Program-made: the position numbers and the translations under genes
Shown: positions 46,193 to 56,927 of the stretch, one piece after another
Layout of the letters: each line of letters begins with the position of its first letter
Position numbering within the stretch: position 1 is the stretch's first letter
Assembly: GCA_013396655.1 (NCBI GenBank)
Contig: WBMV01002864.1
Span: 248,001 to 312,000, forward strand
Direction of reading: 5' to 3'
DNA: 64,000 nucleotides
DNA from: Campylorhamphus procurvoides
Taxonomy: Eukaryota; Chordata; Aves; Passeriformes; Dendrocolaptidae
Notes under the pieces: generated by a model
What the model was told of the DNA's origin: nothing
Seen by the model: only the letters and a program-made list of their open reading frames with translations
The model's database searches: none

Positions 46193-49100
46193 ACAACCGA
46201 GCACAGACACCCAGCTTCCCAACAACTATCATCCAGGTTAGCACATTTCTAACCTTAAAAGACCACAGTTATTACACCAAATCACCTGCTGTCAGGAATG
46301 CCTGATACCTGTCTCTGCTTTCTTGCACCGTTGCCTCTTTCCAGCCCACAGCACTGGGGCACACGGGTTAAGCATGGAGAAGGGGTGATGATTAATGTCA
46401 GATGGTTCCTTTTAATATACTTCATCCGTCAGCTTAATTCTCTGCAACTGGGATAATCACAATAATTAGATACAATTGTCCAGATCATTACCTAATTGCA
46501 GCTTTTTTCACTGTAGCCAATTCATATGGCTTTTAAATGTGCAGAAAAGGTGGAAAGTCTGAATTCACACCTACATTTTAGAAAATCCTAGTAGATATAA
46601 GAATGCCCCACAAGTTTAGACTGCACATGAGGATCTTACAATTGCAGAACGTGCAACACGGGTAATCAGGGGATGTTACAAGTAAAGCATTTTTATTTCT
46701 GCCCCCAAAGAGTTAAAATGACACTTCACACAAGCTCAGTGACATCAGACTTCTCTCTATCCCCATTTGAACAAGTCATGCAGAATAAGAAAATGTTTTC
46801 AATTGCTAACAGCTACAGAGCAAACGTTTGTGCAGAAGGTATGTAAGGAATTCCTGTGTCTTCCAGGGTCCTAATGGACAGCCAGCATTTTTGATGTTAA
46901 TTTTGTAATCAGCCATGATCTTTGAAGAGCCAGATATGGGATGAAGAGAATGACATGTCCTGAAATTTAGGACCAAATTAAAAAAAAAGATCAGACAAGG
47001 TGGCAATTTATTAGTAGATTAATTTTTAAATTAACATATTTCCTAAATGAATAAAAGGATGAACTTGCAAAATCTCATCAAATGTCGTCAAAAAGAGTAT
47101 TCCTCACCTCTGATTTAGCTTCTTTTAGGATCTAGTTTCATTTCATAACATGAAAGTTAGGAGCACAGTTCAATAAACTGTCAGGGAAGAGAGAGGAGCC
47201 TTTGAAAAGAATGAAGAGGACCAAATTAAGAAGCTGAAGTATCTCAAAATAGAGTAAATACCCTTCAGGGAGGTGGCCTTTTAAGTCTGAGATCACACAC
47301 TCCATCTTTATTACAAAGGGAATACTGAACCTTTGCTTTAAGTGCATGGTAGAACTCAAGCAATACATAAAGTTGCAACTGCCACTTCCAAAATCATCCA
47401 TTTATATTTCTCATACAATCAACTGCAGCCACATTTCTCCGGCTGGTGGTGGTGTTTGGATTTTGGAAACACCAAGGGGACATCAGGGTACAGAAAGAGC
47501 CACAGAAGTTGCCCATTGAGAAAGTATTTCATTGGGGTTTGGTGCCTCCTCATCAGTTTTGCAAGCCTGGTGTAGCCAGAGCAGAAAGGTTAAATGACTC
47601 ATTTCCTTCCTGCTCCTGCTGTCAGGCACCTCAACCAGCAGAGTCTTCACACAGACACGAACCCCCTCTGGCTGCAAGAGACCTGGTTTGTGCAACTGCA
47701 CACGGATGTGACCGCAGGAACAATTGCCGGAACTGAGCCGCAGAGCTACACCATTGTTATTAATATTGCTGGTGGGATCCCAGCTCCAAGGCTGTGGGAT
47801 GTACAAGAACCAGAGAATACGGCTCTGAAACTGCAGTCGGGGCTTTGTTTTTGGGGTTGTGGCATCTCAAGCACCTCCCTAAGCTCCTCAGGGCTTCTCT
47901 CATCCACCTAGTCCAAATTATGCCATCAGCTACCCTTGTGACCACTGTTGTGGTCCTTGAATCCTGAAAACTTCACTCTCCTCAATCTCTCTGGACAGCT
48001 GTTTGGTGGAGCAGAAGGTGAGAGACCCCTGACATGCTCCTGCTTTTATGGGTGGTGGATCTTCTTTAGATGAAAGGTACAAACAGCTTCTCTACCAAAG
48101 CAAAAGGCAACCCAGCAAACCAGCTTTGGCTGTTCATGAACAGTTTCACTTAAAAGTGTTGCAACCTGGTGGAGTGTCAGCACACAAACACACCAGCAGG
48201 ACATGATGGGACATGCTCTCTCTGGTTTATGCCTTGTATTCTTCAACTCCAGTGAGCATGAAGACCTGATGCTTTTGATTCCAAGGTGCCAGCTGCAGCT
48301 CAGGTTGAAATGAGTTTTGAAGGGGTTTTCACACTTTCTGGTGCATCAGGGATAATTCTGTGCTGCAGGGGTGATGCAGGAGTGTATATTTATAAGGCCC
48401 AGTGCAATTAAAAGAATTCACCCATTCTGCTGCATATGAAAATGCTGGCCAAGCCCCCAAATACAAGTATTTCTTCTTGTGTGAGGTAACAATGTTTCCA
48501 GGTCAAAATTAACACCATAATGGATTCCATGCTAAAGTGTAGCACTTTAGGTCCTACTTTGATAATCTGCCACAGATAGCGTCTGGAGGGAGGAAAGTGC
48601 TTCTCCTTGAATTTAAAAATTGTAAAACCAGTACTTGGCTATCTAAACAAAGAAGTCTCCATGTCATTTCAAGTACTGCAGGATGTTCCAGCTGGCCACC
48701 TGCTTCTGCTCCAGAAGGCCCTACAGATCCTGCACCAACATCTGCCAGACCTTGGCACATGTATCATGTATCCTTGGGCATCTTATGTGACATGGAGGCA
48801 ACTGTAGGCAATGCTGTCCTAAGAGCAAAACCTTCCCTTGGGAGACTTTTTCTTGCTTGGAACCCTAAGGAAACTCCTGTGTTAGAAATGTTAGAAGATC
48901 GTATAAGTAGGTCCTAGAATAGCCTGCCTAGAGATATGTTATGATGCAAACACAACTAATCAGCTAAATAGAAGGGTTATTATGTGTGGGTTACAGCAGG
49001 GCACAATGGGGAGAAAATCAGGCATTCTGGGACCTCCACACCAGGGCCATTCCTTATCTCAGTGCCTTTGGTAAAGGCCATTTAGAGGGCAACAAATGAA

Positions 49101-50842
49101 GGTAAATGAAAACAACATATCCCTTTTTTCATGATTTCCTGGGCACAGCAAAGGGTCCCACTGAATGTGTCCTGCCAGCCTGGGCAGGAAAGGAGATGCT
49201 GATTTTGTAGGCAGGTACCAGTTCCTCTGACTGGTGAATTGAGTTGCCTCCTCGCTCTCTTTGATCTACTGCAGGGCTCACATGGAAAAGCATATACAAG
49301 CCAGGTGGCTTGGCTGAGCCAGACTTATCTTTTCCTACCAGCAAAAATGAAATAATATGCTGGGAAAGGGAGGTGATAACACAGTAGTACATTTTGCTGA
49401 TGACAGACTCTGCATGCCCTCAGGACATCACCTCTTGCACTCTCGCATCCCAGTGTGATGGGTTTTCTCATACCGAGTTATCTTGACTCCTACAGACACT
49501 ATTCCCAGGGAGATTCCCCACAATCAGCAGGAACTAAGGCACACTTTGGAGCTAACTTGGGCAGCAAGAATCAAAAATGAGACCAGGACATCTTTAGGAA
49601 ATCCAAATCACTTTTTTTTCATTTCCATCAACAGGGCCAGGTTGCAATAGCCACATGCCCTCTCCTTGTTCTCTCCTTGCACCCCGTCTCTTTGCAACAG
49701 AGGACATTGTGTTGCCTGTGATGAATTTACTTATCTCCCATCTTACCCTTGCAAGGGTTTTTCTAGCACTTCATATTCATGTTGTTCCAAGGTGAACAGT
49801 CTTCTTGAGATGATTTTTTGGAACTAGAGTAAGATGTTCTTGTTCACCTCTGCAGCCCTGACTCAGCTGGTCTTCTGGGTCATTTGTCTGTGCCCAGGTT
49901 CCTGAGGATAAAGGGATAAAAATCCATTTAAACTCACCCCATTCATCAACCTGAAACAACATAGCCAGGAAGGATATTGTTTGGAACTTGGCCTGAATTA
50001 GCAGTTTTCAGGGAGATGAAAATAAATCAAGGCAAAATTTAAAAAGCAATTCTGCTGGAGTTCATCTTGGGGATGTTTTGATTCCTTTGCCTTCTGAATT
50101 AGATGGCAATTCCTAATTGCTCTGCATCACACAGGAGGCAGATGGTAGGTCGTTTCCATTTTCTATTCTGAATATTCAGACTTTGCCTCTTCCTTTACCA
50201 GTCAAGGGCCTTGGCTCAGCACATCCTCACATTACAGACCTGTGGAGCACAGACTGGTATGGAAGAATGATTTGCATTTTTCCTCTTAAGAGTTTCACTT
50301 GGTGCACAAACCAAGAGAGCAGAAGAGCATCTGCAGACATGTTGTGTCTGAAAGTTTGCTGACAGGAGGCTGAGAAAAAAACTTACCAGATAAAGGTAAG
50401 GAAAAAGGAGTTTAATTTCTTGTGCACAAGGTTACAAGACAAGGAGGGGAGGCCTGGTGAAGCACTGAGGCACTGGGACAGCATAACACAGGCCCAAGGC
50501 ATGGCCTTCTGACAGATATGACTTGGTTGAATGAGCCCAGACAAGTAAATCCCAAGGGGGTAAAAAGTAGGTAGTAGAGTGATCTCAGACAGGAGCTCCC
50601 AAGGGTGGGGAGAAAAGTAGAAGGAACAGACTGAAAGTTTCTCCTCTTCCAAGTTCCTTTTTTTTTCTGGCTCCTGAGCTTCCAAAAGAACTGAAACCCA
50701 GAAGGGAAGAGAGAGCCATATTTCCTACTGAAAGGTGTCAATCAGTGGGTTTATTCCCAGCAGCATAAATTAGCTGTTGTGGAGTTCTGCCATGCCATGC
50801 CAGATTGCTTCCAGGACAGAAGAGGCTCACACAAACCTAGTC

Positions 50843-50891
50843 CATGTATATATACCATGTGTGTATATATGTATGTATGTATGTATTTAAA
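50843..50891. repeat. TA/TATG microsatellite
   Basis: A TATATA run passes into four or more TATG units. A simple repeat. Confidence 0.85.
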
Positions 50892-51510
50892 TATCTGCAA
50901 GCCTGGAATCTGCAGTGTAGGTCTGAGATACAGACAATGCCCCTGAAGGGCAGGTGAACACTCTTAAGCAGCAGTTAAATCTTTTTGTTACTGCAAAGTC
51001 ATTAAGATCTCATGAGATGAAGGCTGTGCTCCATCACCATGTAGATGATGTGCCAAGAAATAGATCTTTATGAAAACTAGCACTGAGTAGAGACTTTATG
51101 GCCACAGGGAAAAATATTCTGGAGTATGAAAATATTAACCTTATTTGTTAATTTGGGGTAAAAAGACATATCCAAAAGCAGAAGCCATGGGTTGAGAATC
51201 TAACCAGAGGCTGCTTTCCTTGTTAGTTTTCACAGATTCCTTATAAATACTTGGTGGAACCCCAGCTAGTCACAGAGCACAGAATGAAAACCACTAATTC
51301 TAACAGAACACATTACTGGGTAAACTGTTTTGGGCTAGAGGCATAGCTTTTGACAAAAGGAGGGCAGACTCTCTAATCCAATAACCTTCTCTGACTCAGG
51401 AACATGTCACTAGAGTAGGAGCCTTGTTCTGCTCTGGCTGAGAGAGCCAGTGGCACACCTTCACTGCACTGTCCAGCTGGATCTCTGCATGAAGGGATAT
51501 CATGGAGCAT

Positions 51511-51595
51511 CTCTGGATCTCTGTGTGGAGGATCTCAGGATCTCTGTGTGGAGGAGCTCTGAATCTCTGTGTGGAGGATCTCTGGATGGAGGAAC
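51511..51595. repeat. 23-bp minisatellite, 3.7 copies
   Basis: Units start at 51511, 51534, 51557 and 51580 (partial). The core is CTCTGTGTGGAGGA, with few substitutions between units. A local VNTR candidate in intergenic DNA. Confidence 0.88.
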
Positions 51596-52851
51596 AGCCC
51601 ATTTCCAGTTTAATTATACAGTGATGTATCTGCCCACACACTGTCAGAAACGAATGACTGGCCCCTTTGTGAATGCATTTTCCACTTGCTTCTCCTACTT
51701 GTTGGGTGTGTCTGGTTTGCAAATCCCATGTGGCTTGAGTGAAATTCCAGCGTTATTTCATGAGTATATCAGCAATACTCACTGACATGTTTCAGTGAGG
51801 GACAGACTTGTAGGTACAGGAAAGAAGTGTAGGAAACAAAGAAATGCTTAAAGTCAGAAAGTGTAAACTGGAAGCAAGTGAAACGGTTGATTCATGCCAG
51901 GAGAGAGTCACAAAATAACTCCACACAAGATCTTAAGAGAGAAAATAATGAGGAATATCCATGTGGAACTGCCAGTCACAGGTTATTTCAAACTGTCTTC
52001 AACAGCCAGCAAGGTGAGAGCTGTAAGAGATGGATAGTTTTTGAACTAACCAGGATATTTGAAGGAGAAAACAACTTTAGCAGGACAGCCAAGCAGTGCA
52101 AGTGGGAGAAGCCAGCTTTCAGAAACTGAGCTCTTTGACATTTTTGACCTGAAACTCAAAGGCTATTTCTCCATTTTCCATATCTGCAAAATTTACTAGG
52201 GCTTTAAAATCATTCTGTGGGTGCTGGTTTTAGCTCTTCTTCAAGAGACACCTGGTAACGTGCAAAGGAGACCCGCATTCCAGTCATACCTGTTTGGCTG
52301 CATCTGCAATAATTACAGGATAATAGATGATAGTTTTGCCCATGTAGTGAATGAAAACACTTTACCTAATGCACTGGCAAGACAATATGCATAGATGGAA
52401 ATATTTATACCTGCTCAGTTACCTGATCAAAACAGAGATTTTAATACAATGTTTGTTTTTAAAGGCTTTCCTGGAAACAGGGAAACCTTAACAGGACCAC
52501 TGGAGGGCAGCAATGTCAAAGTGAACCATCCATCAGTCTACTTTGGGAAATTGCTTTGTGAAAACCCAAAAGAAAACCTTAGCAAAAAAAAATAGAAATA
52601 ATTATAAATAATTTTATGCTGCCCAAATGCAAGTATATAAAACACTTCACTTCTAGGGCAGAAGGCAATGCTGCAGTATCCGTTCCCTTTCTTTCCTGCA
52701 TCTCAAGAATGCCACCTGAATTCTGCAAGACTTGTCAGAAAATGCTAAAAATGTCCAAAAATACTTGGAGCCTTGATGAATTCTGAGCCCTATGGATTTA
52801 TGGTTTTTCACAAAATCAATATATAACTCAAGACTATTTTTCTTACCCTTA

Positions 52852-52965
52852 TACATACACACATGTATAATTAATATATATTTTAATATATATTAATATA
52901 TATATTTTTTATATATATTTTTATATATTTTTAAATATAATTTAATTTAATTTAATTAGATTTAC
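52852..52965. repeat. AT-rich low-complexity tract
   Basis: Nearly pure A and T made of ATATAT, TTTTAATATA and TTTAA units. It is likely prone to strand opening and to polymerase slippage. Confidence 0.9.
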
Positions 52966-54327
52966 ATTGGAGATACATATGAGTACATATTTCCAAATTA
53001 ATCCACACTGTTGTATTAATACAGTGGGAGCAGCAAGTTCACCAGAATTTTTACCTTTTGTTTATGTTCTTAAAAATGCCCTAAATTTCATAATCTCAAA
53101 GAAATCTTTCAAATATCAAGTGAATAGAATGACTTTAGTGAGTCCTCCCTCTGTAAGTAAGTCCCCTGAAATTAGTGAAGGTTTTGGGGTTGCTATGAAG
53201 ATAACTGTATGAATTTCTCAGCAAGCTGTTTTGATTTAGTGAAAAAATATTATTATTAGCCTAGTATTTACACATTTAAGGAATACATGTTGACAATAAT
53301 TTAAGATTATAGTTATATTGTTCATTGGTTAAAAGTATATAAAGCAATATATTGCCTGGCTTACAGACCTGGCACATAATATCCATCTATATTTTTGATA
53401 AAAGAGGAGCAAGGTAAATAAAACTGGCATGGAACTTGATATTTTTGTAAAAAATGTAAGATACAGTCCCACTCTGCAATGTAATTACGTATACATTGCC
53501 TCTTACTCAGTAAGCGAGCTCCCTGTTTGTATTCAAATCATATCTGGCTATTTTATATATAAAAATGTTCTGTTACAGTCAGTTTTCTATATGTAGGATA
53601 AAGTTTCTGTTTAGATTGTTTTCCTTCCCATTTCCTACACTCATATATCTGTCTTCAGCCTTTGGAACTTAAACATCTTATAATGGTGACAAAGAGGAGG
53701 ATATATATGCAAATTGTTCTTAATGTTCATCATATTTATATGGAAATATGTGTATATATATATGAATTAAACAGCTTTACAAAAGAACAGTGGTATTTAT
53801 TTTTTAAGTTTATCTGAGTGAGTTATGATGGCATAAAAATGGAAATATAAGGAAAAGTATACCAATGTCATATGGGAGATAATTTTGTATTGCTCTGGAC
53901 CAGTGTCCCTTCTGATCCTGTACTTGGCTACTTGGCAGATGGATCTCACCTTCACTTCCAAATTTCATGGACTGCAGTGTGAAAAAGAAAATCCAACTTC
54001 TGAACTGAGATGATGTGCTTGGCAAGTTACTGAAAGACAGTAAAAATGAAAGCTTTTTCCACAGTCAGTTTCACGTGCGTCTATATACTGTTTTAAACAA
54101 AAACATCTGCTTTACTGTCACCATTTTAAAAGCTGGAAAAGAATTCTTTTTTTAAAATGCTGGATTTTATTAAAATTCCAGTTAGCAAGCAGATGTTATA
54201 AACAACTCTAATAGCACAGGATGAGAAAAGTTGAAATTCTGATATGGAAATGTGTTAAAACGTGGATGTTCCAGCCTAATTTTAAAGGCAAGGACACACC
54301 TACAGGCCTGCACGGAAACAAAGCTGT

Positions 54328-54739
54328 TTAAGAGCACAAGATGAGGGGCAGCTGAGGGTGTTTAGTCTAGAGAAAAGAAGGCTCAGAGGGGGCCTTCTTG
54401 CCCTCTACAATTCCTTGAAAGGAGGGTGTAGCCAGGTGGGGTTTGATCTCTTCTCCCAGGTAACAAGTGACAGGATCAGAGGAGATGGCCTTGAGTTTTG
54501 CCAGGGGAGATTTAGGTTGAATATTAGGAAAAATTTCTTAGCTGAATGGGTTGTCAAGCATTGGCACAGGCTGCCCAGGGCAGTGGTGGAGTCACCATGC
54601 CTGGAAGTGTTCAAAAGGATGTGTGGATGTGGCACCTGGGGACATGGTTTAGTGGTGAATATGGCAGTGCTTGATTAATGTTGGACTCTATGATCCTGTA
54701 GATATTCTCCACCCATAGTGATCCTGTGATTCTATGAAA
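54328..54739 (+). mobile_element. CR1 LINE 3' fragment (~410 bp)
   Basis: A plus-oriented CR1. It has GTGTTTAGTCTAGAGAAAAG, GGAGATTTAGGTTGAATATT, CACAGGCTGCCCAGGGCAGT and the terminus GTGATTCTATGAAA. Confidence 0.94.
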
Positions 54740-55142
54740 GCTATGAACCTTTTCTACTGGAAAACACAGGTACCTGGTCCTACCTGTGTCAGAGGTCTGT
54801 GATTTCTCTACGTTTGGAACAGGATATTGCAGATTTGCCGAGCTTTCCCTTGTTTTAAACATGGAAACTAAAACCACACAGTGCCTCTGGGTCTCATTTG
54901 GACTCTTATTTCAAACACAGACTTTGGGGAGCTCTAAAGCTCATGACACCCTGTGCCTACAAACACCAGCCACCCCCACAGCTGCTGCGAGGTTTGCAAC
55001 CCCAGCCTTTGGCTTACTTAATGGCAGAACACCTGTTGGTTAATTATAATTAATTTTGTGATTTTATTTTTTTTTTTCCATGTGGGATGTTACAGTGCCC
55101 ACCTCCACTTCCAACCCCTGTGGGCTTTAATGGAGCCCAATA

Positions 55143-55958
55143 GGAAAGGGAAGAGGGAAGGGAAAAGAGAAGGGAAGGGAGAAGGGAAAGGTAGGGAAAA
55201 GAGAAGGGAAGGGAGAAGGGAAAGGAAGGGAAAAGAGAAGGAAAAGGAAAGGAAGGGAAGGGAAAAGGGAAAGGGAAGGGAGAAAGGAAAGGAAAAGGAA
55301 GGGAAAAGAGAAGGGAAGGGAGAAGGGAAAGGAAAAGGAAGGGAAAAGAGAAGGGAAGGGAGAAGGGAAAGGAAAGGAAAAGAGAAGGGAAGGGAGAAGG
55401 GAAAGGAAGGGAAAAGAGAAGGAAAAGGAAAGGAAGGGAAGGGAAAAGGGAAAGGGAAGGGAGAAAGGAAAGGAAAAGGAAGGGAAAAGAGAAGGGAAGG
55501 GAGAAGGGAAAGGAAAAGGAAGGGAAAAGAGAAGGGAAGGGAGAAGGGAAAGGAAAGGAAAAGAGAAGGGAAGGGAGAAGGGAAAGGAAGGGAAAAGAGA
55601 AGGAAAAGGAAAGGAAGGGAAGGGAAAAGGGAAAGGGAAGGGAGAAAGGAAAGGAAAAGGAAGGGAAAAGAGAAGGGAAGGGAGAAGGGAAAGGAAAAGG
55701 AAGGGAAAAGAGAAGGGAAGGGAGAAGGGAAAGGAAAGGAAGGGAAAAGAGAAGGGAAGGGAGATGGGAAAGGGATGGAAAAAAGAAGGGAAGGGAGAAG
55801 GGAAAGGAGGGGAAAAGAGAAGGGAAAGGAAAGGAAAAGGGAAAGGGAAGCGAGAAGGGAAGGAAGGGGAAAGAGAAGGGAAAAGAGAAGAAGGGAAAGG
55901 AAGGGAAGGGGAAAGGGAAGGGAAAGGAGGGGAAAAGACAAGGGAAGGAAAGGGAAAA
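55143..55958. repeat. Purine (GGGAA/GGAAA) tract with a 181-bp higher-order repeat
   Basis: About 815 bp that is almost purely A and G on the plus strand, built from GGGAA, GGAAA and GAGAA blocks. A distinctive 13-mer (GAGAAGGAAAAGG) recurs at 55235, 55416 and 55597, giving a 181-bp higher-order period. The long Lys/Glu/Gly and Pro/Phe/Ser frames on the two strands are products of the repeat, not genes. It ends about 620 bp upstream of the DLEC1 ATG. GGG runs with short A-rich loops fit G-quadruplex rules, and the purine asymmetry fits triplex-forming DNA. Confidence 0.95.
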
Positions 55959-56323
55959 TATCTGCCCCAGGATGGTTTGTGTGGAAAGCATCACCTGTTC
56001 CAGCGGATCGGGCCAATGTTGTTAGCAACCAGCGTACACATCCAGGGCGCCGCGGGGAGATGGAGGGGTTTGGGCTGATGAGGAACATTCCCATCTCCCA
56101 GCCCTGCTCCAGCCCCAGGGATGAGCCCATGCTGCCCGTGTGGGGAGACAGAAGAGGGTTTGGCTTCTCCCCTCAGCCCCCACCTGCGGTGTGCACGGCG
56201 GGGCGAGCCGGCCCCCCACACAACCCACCCCAAAATGCCTAAATCCCCCTCAGCGTCTTATTTCGCTTCTTATTCAACTCACAGGGGCTCCTCGTCCTTA
56301 AAAAGTCCACCAAAAAAAAAAAA

Positions 56324-56397
56324 NNNNNNNNNNNNNNNNNNNNNNNNNNNNNNNNNNNNNNNNNNNNNNNNNNNNNNNNNNNNNNNNNNNNNNNNNN
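56324..56397. other. Assembly gap (74 N)
   Basis: A run of N beginning directly after a poly-A stretch and ending in GC-rich sequence. True length and content are unknown. It lies about 180-260 bp before the DLEC1 ATG. Confidence 0.98.
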
Positions 56398-56462
56398 CCC
56401 TGAGGGGCTCGGGGTGCCGTGAGGGGCGATGGGGCCGGGGAGGGGAAAGGCGGGCGGACACC

Positions 56463-56494
56463 ATTGATCACTGATCATTGATCATTGATTATTG
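56463..56494. repeat. Short ATTGATC tandem repeat
   Basis: Four 7-bp units (ATTGATC, ACTGATC, ATTGATC, ATTGATT) plus ATTG lie in the proximal DLEC1 promoter. This could create clustered TGATC/TGATT sites; function is unknown. Confidence 0.75.
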
Positions 56495-56526
56495 CCCGGC
56501 ATTGCCAGGCCCGGCCCGGCCGAGCG

Positions 56527-56539
56527 GTCCCTTGGCAAC
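56527..56539 (+). promoter_or_regulatory. Candidate RFX X-box
   Basis: GTCCCT-T-GGCAAC matches the RFX X-box consensus (GTNRCC, spacer 0-3, RGYAAC) with a perfect right half-site and two mismatches in the left. It is 40 bp upstream of the ATG of a ciliary gene, the typical place for RFX/FOXJ1-driven promoters. Binding is inferred. Confidence 0.45.
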
Positions 56540-56579
56540 GGAGGGAGGAGAGCGGAGGGGAGGAGAGGCCGGGCTGGCC

Positions 56580-56849
56580 ATGGCTGAGGGGAAACCGCGA
56601 TCGGAGGACATGGCTGAGGAGAAACCGCGATCGGAGGACATGGATGAGGAGAAACCGGGCTCGAAGGGCACGGCTGAAAGGAGTCTGGGCTCGCAGGACA
56701 TGGCTGAGGACAGCCCCGGCTCGGCTGAGGGCAGCCTTGTCTCCGACAACACGGCTAAGGGCAGCCAAGGCTCAGAGGACACGGCTGAGGGGACCTCAGG
56801 CTCAGAGGACACGGCTAAGGACAGCCAAGACTCAGAGGACACGGCCTGG
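56580..56849 (+). repeat. Coding minisatellite, 30-bp unit, about nine copies
   Basis: Units begin at 56580, 56610, 56640, 56670, 56700 (24 bp), 56724 (27 bp), 56751, 56781 and 56811, with a degenerate tenth from 56841. Each is a multiple of 3, so the frame is kept. The consensus peptide is (M/T)AE.(K/S)..SED. The first two units differ by one base, indicating recent duplication. Confidence 0.93.
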
Positions 56850-56927
56850 GGCAGCCCCATCCCCGGCTCGCAGGGTCCCCTAGCTGCGCTGGCCGCGGCC
56901 ATGGGGAGCCCCAAGGCCAAGGCGCAG
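56580..56927 (+). CDS. DLEC1: DLEC1 exon 1, repeat-encoded N terminus
   Basis: The ATG at 56580 (GCCATGG Kozak) opens 116 codons ending in phase 0 at donor GTACCG. An upstream in-frame ATG at 56478 exists but lies in promoter-like sequence and gives a poor match. About 90 residues are nine tandem units of the [10 protein letters not shown] type, acidic and probably disordered. They are followed by [16 protein letters not shown]. The boundary Gln|Asp-Ile-Ser-His agrees with mammalian DLEC1, as recalled, which supports the join. The upstream part of the transcript may be incomplete because of the nearby gap. Confidence 0.82.

Larger units (their letters stand above)
40621..55142. other. Intergenic region between PLCD1 and DLEC1
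   Basis: About 14.5 kb with no exon I can support on either strand. It holds CR1 fragments (42244, 43968, 45905, 54328), a TATG microsatellite (50843), a 23-bp minisatellite (51511) and AT-rich tracts (52852-52965 and near 53700-53765). It may contain enhancers, but none can be shown from one sequence. Confidence 0.75.
55975..56579 (+). promoter_or_regulatory. GC-rich DLEC1 promoter region (interrupted by an assembly gap)
   Basis: A CpG-containing sequence lies between the purine tract and the DLEC1 start codon. It is broken by a 74-base N run that follows an A12 run. It includes an ATTGATC-type 7-bp repeat (56463-56494) and a candidate X-box (56527-56539). The TSS probably lies here or in the gap. 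Confidence 0.6.

Noticed and set aside
55050..56242. Very long open frames on both strands (314-394 codons, Lys/Glu/Gly-rich or Pro/Phe/Ser-rich)
   Set aside because: They are translations of the purine tandem repeat, open on several frames at once. There is no domain, splice structure or normal amino-acid composition.
56580..56849. Regular 30-bp units resembling a CRISPR array
   Set aside because: Units are contiguous, with no spacers, and encode an in-frame peptide in a vertebrate gene.
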